This document shows positions 57,499 to 64,000 of a stretch of 64,000 nt of DNA, one piece after another (within the stretch, counting starts at the first letter, position 1; each line of letters begins with the position of its first letter). The DNA is from Tipula vernalis (Eukaryota; Arthropoda; Insecta; Diptera; Tipulidae). The stretch is taken from positions 348,917,034-348,981,033 of the forward strand of contig OY282558.1 in NCBI GenBank assembly GCA_958295665.1, written 5' to 3'. The notes below the pieces were generated by a model that worked only from the letters and a program-made list of their open reading frames with translations, was not told the origin of the DNA and did no database searches. The translations under genes were made by a program, and so were the position numbers.

Positions 57499-60400
57499 TT
57501 ATACTGAATCGATGTAAGGGGTCGGCCAATCAAAAAGTGGCCCGCCCGGAGTCAATGACAGAAAAGCACTGGGATTATTCGGCATCTCGTATTTAATAAA
57601 TGAGACATTTCCGACGAAGATGATGTTTGACGGATTAGACGGTAGCCTCGTAAAGTTTATCAAAATGGGGAAAATATGGTGGAGCAAATTGCCAAGTAAT
57701 TTTGTCGTCCTCACAGAGCTTCGATATTTCTTTTTTATGACTTTGATTGCAAAACAGTTCATACAATTGATGTAGTACATTATCGGCACCAATAAAATTT
57801 GTTGCATTATCGGACCATATATGCTGGCATATGCCTCTTATTGCGACGAAACGCTTCAAAGGTCCACTAAATGCTGATATCGTAAGTTCAGTTACCAATT
57901 CAACATGCACGGCTTTGGTTGCAAAACATACAAATATGCATAAATAAGCTTTGGTCGGCCTCTTTCCTCGTAGGTTCTAATGGACATAGAACGGCCCGCA
58001 GTATAGTCAATTCCGGTGAAGTCGAGCCGGCAATTGTCCCATGAATTGAATTATGTGTAAGCTGCCGACTCCTTCTGTATTCGGGTTTCCGAACCGAACG
58101 ATATCGGACAGGGACCGATTGAGGTGCTGATATTCTTCTATTAACGATTCTCGTTGAATTATTTTCTTGATGCACCAAGATCTCTTTTTTCAATGGATAA
58201 TTCAGGCATGAAGCGCCTATTCTTCTTTGGTGTCCTTCCATTGTCCGCAAATCGTACCATAAAACTTATCACGTTGCATAATGATCGATAATTGTGTTTG
58301 TATTTAATTTTATTGTATGTACATATAAAATTAAATATAAACACAATGTGTATTGTGTATTGTAAACTGTAACCAGACAAACTTTATAATTTTGAATTCA
58401 AGAATTTCCTTTTCTTCGCTAAACTGTGGAGTTAGCTTTGGAAATGAGCTTTCGTTATGAAATAAAAATTCTGGACCATTGAACCAGGGAGAAGAACTGG
58501 CTAACGCCGATGTCTGCATTCATCAAGATATTAAGTCCACCGGGTCGTTTGATGCAATATAGTACCAATCGGTTGGTTTACTGAATAGCTGAATATTAGA
58601 AACACGGTTTGCCACAAATGTATTTAAATGAGAAGACTCAGAAGCAATCCAATAAAACACTATCGTGGAGTCGGTCCAATAAAATAATTTAGGGTTGTGA
58701 ATTTTCATAACTGCAACAACGTTCATCATTAAGTTGACGAGTAATTCAGCCGCACGTAGCTCAAGTTGTGGAAGTAACATCTTCATCGTAGGAGCGATCC
58801 GATATTTTGAGCTTAGTAGATTGAGCTAGAGTAGAGGCTTGATAACTCTCCACCCTTATTTTGGCAGCGGACGTTTATTGATGCACCATATACCCATGAA
58901 CTTGAACTTCCGATTGCTGGTCATATTGAAGAAATCGAGGTATCAGTATTTTGTTGAGTTCCATCATTTTGTATTCATTCTTTGCGGTAATGCAGCATCC
59001 CAATCGATTTTCAAATTTCACAGAACAGGATTGTTTTCTTCGTAATAGGCCTGGAAAAGTCAAATTCTGTAACCTTAACGGTTACGGTTCTTTATACGGT
59101 TCTCGATCGGTATTGTCAATGTTTGCATTTTGCATGCAAGGCATCATCATTACTGCACCGTTTTCGCAGTTCAATTCCAGCCTCTTGTAAAATATTGTTA
59201 CGTTTTTGCCTTGTCAATCAAGGTTCGTATCACTGGATTGTGAATAATACAAAATCAATTTAATTTATCTCCAACGAATTTATTAATTTCACAAAATTTA
59301 TTACAACACAGTTTATCAATCAAAATTCACAAAATCACTTTATATAAATTATTCTCAAATTTTACTAATCACTATTACTTTTTATTTCGCACAAAAACAC
59401 TTTTTAAATCACTTATTAATTCCTTTTTAATCTTTATACTATCGCTTTCCAAATATTACTTATAATCTTACAAGTTTACTCTATCGCGTTCCAAATACTA
59501 ATCATCCAATTCGATCTTGTTCGCCTTTTTATATACACAAACCAAGCTTCTCGAAAGTTCACGACTTTTCCAGTTGGAATAGCGTAGAAACATTACGTAA
59601 CAATTTTTATCATGGAAAATTCCATTTAGTACAGTAAACATTGAGCTATTAGTTTTACTTATTCTATTACACACTAGGTGTCACCGTCACAATATGAATA
59701 ATATTTTGACGGTGACACCTAGTGTGTAATAGAATAAGTTAAATTAATAGCTCATGTTAAACTGTACTAAAATGGAATTTTCCATGATAAAATTGTTCTA
59801 CACTATTCTAACTAGAAAAATCATGAGCTTTCTAGAAGTTTGGTTTGTATTGTGATGGTGACACCTAGTGTGTAATAGAATAAGTAACACTAATAGCTCA
59901 ATGTTTTACTGTATTAAATGGAATTTTCCTTGATAAAAATTGTTACGTAGTGTTTCTACGCTATTCTAACTAGAAAAATCATGAGCTATCTAGAAGTTTG
60001 GTTTGTGTATATAAAAAGGCGAACGAAGTTGAATTGGATTAGTAGTATTAGTAGAGTAAACTTGTAAGATTATTAGTAGTATTTGGAAAGCGACAGTGTA
60101 AAGATTGAAATGGAATTAAAAAGTGATTTTAAAAGTGTTGTAGTGCGAAATAAAAATTATAGTGTACAGTAAAATTTGACAATAATTTATATAAAGTGAA
60201 TTTGTGAATTATAATTAATGAATTGTGTTGTTATAATTTTTGTGTTAACTAAATAAATTAGTTGGTGATAAACTGAATTGAGTTTGTTTTATTCACAATC
60301 CAGTGATACGAACCTTGATTGACAAGGCAAAAACGTAACAATATTAACCTTAATTCTTTTCACTTCATTAACTGAATTGCCACCAGTTAGTAGATAATCT

Positions 60401-61440
60401 ACGTACATATATATCTTGGTCAGTTGCATATGATACTTCAGGATATTTGACGCGATTAGTTTCAGCCATTCCATTGAGACACTTGGTGGCCAAATACACA
60501 GATGTAGCCATGCCATGTGTTACCGTTGTGAGTCAGCTTCCTTCATGCGAATTTGGCGTTACGATATGTGCGAAAGGCCATCGTTATATCATTTAAGGAT
60601 TTGCCCAAGTCTGTCTTGGAAAAGCATCAAACACAACGCGAATCTTCATGGTGAAGTTTTCCACTTTAAAAACACAATGGTGCGGAATGAAATAACGAAC
60701 CATTGCAATCTCAGATTCTGGTACAGGAACCATGTGGCCCAGGCTTTAAAATTTTCTGTATGACTGCTTGAGCTCGCCGTTTTTATTCAGCCGTTTTTTC
60801 CAAATTCAGAAATCGGCAAGTAGACATGATTTGAGAGCAAATTAATGCCAGAGAGACGACGAAGCACCCAGAATCACCTAGTTGAGTGTTTTCCGCAAAA
60901 GTGACTTTCGCAGGCTAATTCCATTTGCGTGTAATTGTGTTTTGAGGTGACTGGATCTAATGCTGGTTCTAGAGTTGCTATTGCCGCGTGTGAATACAAC
61001 TGAATAGAGGTAAAATTAGTTATTTTTCTAGCTATGAACCAACCAAGCTGTGTATTTTGTAGATGAGGTAAGTTTGTTGCAAGTTCGATTTGGCCGATCG
61101 AAAGCAGGATTAAATTCAACTCAGCCCCGATGAGTAGATCAGTTTTTTTTTGGTTTGGCAAAGTTTGGATTTGCTAGATGAATGTTTTTAGGAATTCTCC
61201 AATTTGACGTATTAATTTCGATCGACGGTTGCGAGCCTGCAGGAAAAGATTCATTATTAATATGGGCCTGTGGAGCTGAGTCGAGTAAAGTTCTGCCAAT
61301 AATACCATTTTTATCGTACTCTTTGACCAATACAGTGGACAAGTAAATGTACAAGTTTTTTGTCGGTGGGCAAGAAAGACTCCTGAGGTGATGCTACGCT
61401 TTTGACTTAAAGCAGTGCTCCCAATGTTATATTTTTCGGT
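57499..61440 (-). pseudogene. BEL/Pao pro-pol, split by a foldback element
   Basis: Minus-strand order from 61440: retropepsin-like protease (LYIYLSTVLVKEYDKNGIIG, then RTLLDSAPQAH; the usual DSG is DSA), with INTSNWRIPKNIHLANPNF and LLIGAELNLILLSIGQIELA. RT follows (LPHHCVFK, KIRVVFDA, active-site box IYMYVDYLLTGGNSVNEV, where the second D of YVDD is Y). After the foldback at 59196-60340 come RNase H (PRFLQYDQQSEVQVHG, LELRAAELLVNLM, FYWTDSTIVFYWIASESSHL) and integrase (ELVTELTISAFSGPLKRFVA, GICQHIWSDNATNFIGADN). Many frameshifts. The order is that of BEL/Pao elements, but no LTRs were found. Confidence 0.85.
59196..60340. mobile_element. Long foldback element inside the BEL/Pao RT
   Basis: The ends TGTTACGTTTTTGCCTTGTC and its complement are identical, and the inverted match continues through nearly 500 bp of each arm to a centre near 59690-59707. 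ATAT flanks both sides (59192-59195 and 60341-60344). The right arm is about 140 bp longer because a block starting GGTGACACCTAGTGTGTAAT is tandemly duplicated (about 59710-59858 and 59859-59998). Each arm holds a TATATAAAAAGGCGAAC promoter-like word and TGTTACGT...CGTAACA borders reminiscent of an LTR. No ORF. Confidence 0.85.
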
Positions 61441-61445
61441 GGCAT

Positions 61446-62251
61446 GTGATGAAATTGTTGCTTTTGAGATTCAGTTGGCAGCAGACGGTATTACGTGCAA
61501 CCGCAGTCGACCAATTAAAGCGTGCTGAGCAATTTTTAGCGAGTAGAGTTCAAACTGCTTCGTTGCTAGAATTAGAAGCGCGATTAGCTGTAGTCGAGAA
61601 GGCGTATCGCAATTTTGAAGATGCTCAACTCGACCTTGATTTAATGGAGAACAAAGAGACGGAACCAAATATGAGGTCGAATTTTGAGGAAACCTCTTTG
61701 ACGGGTTTCACGAACACTACAGGTATTTATGAGAAATTTATAAACAAATTTAATATGGTTACATAATCATTGAGAGGGTGGACAAATTTTTGGTGAAACT
61801 CTTTAAGTGCGAAATCACTCCATTTGCAGGAGATCGCAAGAAACGGTTCCACAAATTAATTCACAGCAAAAATACTCTTTCTCATATTGCCCGTTTTGAA
61901 TATCTTAAATCTTTACTGTTAGAGTTAACATGAGAGAACTGTGCAGAGGATTTAACGCTGTTGCAGAATCGTTATCAAAATAAAAAATTGATTTGCGAGG
62001 ACCACATTCGGGACATATTTTCCCTCAAATCAAACGTCAATGTATCCTCTGAAAATATTCGGCACCTGCTCGGTGCCATTACATCACATTGGGACGATTT
62101 AATAGTATATTTGCGCTGCTCGAAATTATATCCTGAAACTCGAGCAAAACGGGACTACGTAGCTCCCACCGAACGAATGCCAGCTCTCGATGAATTAACA
62201 AACATTCTGAACAAACGTTGTCGTGTTTTGGAAAACCAAGACTGCATATAG
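61446..62251 (+). pseudogene. BEL/Pao gag remnant, opposite strand to its pol
   Basis: Plus strand: N-terminal helical part (LKRAEQFLASRVQTASLLEL, then EARLAVVEKAYRNFEDAQ). After stops, the capsid-like part reads EITPFAGDRKKRFHKLIHSK, then NTLSHIARFEYLKSLLLELT, LLQNRYQNKKLICEDHIRDI, NIRHLLGAITSHWDDLIVYL and RCSKLYPETR. These are standard BEL/Pao Gag words (F-G----W--F, KF-YL---L, L---Y-N----E-HI). In an intact element gag precedes protease on the same strand; here the two starts lie about 90 bp apart, back to back, so an inversion or head-to-head join is required. Confidence 0.75.
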
Positions 62252-62259
62252 ATAAACCC

Positions 62260-64000
62260 AATTCTTCAAATATCCATACTCATATAAATGTGTCACAGTA
62301 GCTCAAAAAATCCGCCTTGAGTCTCATTGGCAATTCAAGCGACTGTAAGCTGCAACTATTGTAACGGCTATGGTCACTGAATCTATGTGGCTCACCAAAT
62401 CCGATATGTGCAAACAACCTCCGTGTGTGGTCTAAAGAAGATTATGTAGCATGTACCGGTAGTAGCACGACCTATGGTTCCGCTATTGAAAATGAGTTGT
62501 AAAAAATTCTTATTTTCGACTTTTAACACGTGTGTATACTTAAATTGATTGGCGTCCGTGAATTGCACCTAAATACTAAAAAATAAAAACACGGGTAGAA
62601 ATAGTACATACCAGAAGTATTCATCCAGTTGATCGCGATCAACTGGTACAATTTCGATTAATTATAATTCCAATCATAATTTCGAAACGTTATATAGTCA
62701 CACTGATTCCTACCGTGAGGCTTAAGATAAATGCTTTTTAAAACGTTGTTGCCAGCCAGATGCCTAACATAAAGCTACTTAATTAACTTAGTCGCATCTT
62801 ACAACAAACTCTAAGATTTTTAAGATTTCTTGTTATTCATCGCGAATGCAAAACTACTCAAATGTTAGGAATCGGTACAACGACAGCAACAAAAAATGAT
62901 CTTCATTGCCTCCGTTTGGAAATGGCACGTGGCCCATTTGATACATTAAATATAAAGCTAATAATTTCACTTAGTCGCATTTTACAACGAAATCTAGACT
63001 CTCAAACTATCCAAACATTTGGAATCAGTAATACATATTTCACTCAAATTTCCAATAAGAAATTGTTTTAACAGTGTATTCACTAATATATGTTTATATT
63101 TTGTTATTTGATGTAATTTTCACTATAATAGTTCTAGCGATCCAAAGAACTGCTATGGTACTGCAAGACTTTTCAAGCGGGAAAAGGGCCAACAAGACTA
63201 TGGTAAACCTTATCAGAATGTTTTATTGGGAGTAGTGCTAACAATCAAGAGGTAATTAAAACAATTGTGAAGATAGTAAATTACGCAGGTGAAATTAACT
63301 TATTTAAACAGTTTTTGTTTTTATGGGTGAATTGAAAAGGAAAATTTATTGTCTCGAATTTGTACTGGAATCAACTGACAAATTTTCAGTTTTATTCTGG
63401 TTTAAAAATACGGTATTAGAACATTAATTTCGAACGCTCGGAAACCATGTCCTTAAAAATATTATAAATGAATCACTTACTATCCAAGAAGTTCATAGTT
63501 AGCGACGAAGGTAAGAAATCGCGAACCGTTAAGGTCGACCAGGCATACTGGACAAAGCGTATCTCGAAAAAACTTTTCAGGGGCTGCTTTAGGTGCATAA
63601 CTTCGTGAGATCTCATCTAATTCGGGTTCAATAGAGATACAAAATAAATAACAAGGTGTAAATTAGTCCCTTAAACAGCAATGACAGACGTACATGGCCC
63701 AAAAAGATTTTTAAAGTTTCATAATAATTTTAGTAAAACATAGTTAGGGAATTGTTTTTCATTTTCTGAAATCACTGCCCTTAACCCCCCCCCCCTTTCC
63801 CCCAAAGAATGGATATACAAATGTTTTTATCTTTTTAAAAGCTTCGAAAACTCAAACGTTTAGAGAATTCAAAAGTAAAGATAAGCTCAGGAGGTCAAAA
63901 GGCATATCAAGGCCGTTGCTGCAGAGTATAAGACATGGCAGAGAACTCTAGAGACTGACAAAAGTGTTGTATTTTGAACTAGCCTTAAAGAAAACGACAA
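62260..64000. other. AT-rich stretch with a diverged internal duplication
   Basis: A block near 62770-62880 (AAAGCTACTTAATTAACTTA, GTCGCATCTTACAACAAACT, ATGTTAGGAATCGG) recurs, diverged, near 62950-63030 (AAAGCTAATAATTTCACTTA, GTCGCATTTTACAACGAAAT, CATTTGGAATCAG). A C-run lies at 63787-63796. I see no gene. Confidence 0.45.

Noticed and set aside
59196..60340. A normal LTR retrotransposon with two LTRs
   Set aside because: The two LTR-like arms are inverted, not direct, and the inverted match runs on past the LTR-like borders to the centre, so it is described as a foldback.
1..64000. tRNA, rRNA or snRNA genes
   Set aside because: No A/B box pairs with a credible cloverleaf and no rRNA-like sequence were noticed by eye. 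A tRNAscan/Infernal run would settle it.

Overview
This window looks like a piece of an insect genome, most likely a higher fly. It is very AT-rich, and short GT-AG introns are readable in two transposon-borne genes and in one older interrupted gene. Scattered ATGTATGTATGTA-type simple sequence and the transposon types present (PIF/Harbinger, hAT, mariner, Kolobok- or piggyBac-like TTAA elements, Gypsy, BEL/Pao, Jockey/CR1-like LINEs, an R4/Dong-like LINE) fit a dipteran. I found no intact single-copy host gene, no rRNA or tRNA gene and no CRISPR array. Nearly everything that can be named is a mobile element or its remains, and much of it is nested.

Layout. 0.7-12.1 kb: an old minus-strand coding region (pieces at 11588-12150, 8169-8407 and 682-755) is split by a hAT element (8408-11587, 8-bp target duplication with one mismatch) and by a PIF/Harbinger element (756-8165, TAA duplication, perfect 20-bp inverted termini). 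The Harbinger carries a Myb/SANT-like gene and a DDE transposase gene, and a Gypsy retrotransposon (about 3549-7870) sits in the transposase N-terminus. 12.1-16.2 kb: an R4/Dong-like LINE lies between two (TAA)n tracts. 16.2-33 kb: LINE, hAT and gag fragments, an 11-copy 33-bp minisatellite, and several foldback or MITE-like elements (19.36, 23.54, 24.42, 30.07 and 32.99 kb).

33-43 kb is mostly uninformative AT-rich sequence. It holds a TTAA-flanked transposon with a Mutator/Kolobok-like transposase fragment (36584-37921) and a decayed mariner/Tc1-type element (40483-41680). 43.5-48.7 kb is a second three-level nest: a Harbinger-like element (43508-48710) contains a hAT-like element with a perfect 8-bp duplication (44967-48100), which contains an FB-like foldback with a 9-bp duplication (45603-46237). 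49-57 kb has two mariner fragments, a repeat family of about 180-190 bp with GTCT/GTCA arrays, a TTAA-flanked MITE and a piggyBac fragment. 57.5-62.3 kb holds a broken BEL/Pao element whose gag points the opposite way to its pro-pol and whose RT is split by a long foldback (59196-60340).

The parts do not form a pathway. They record successive transposition: outer elements are older, inner ones younger. All coordinates of decayed elements are read by eye; LTR ends and exon edges are approximate.
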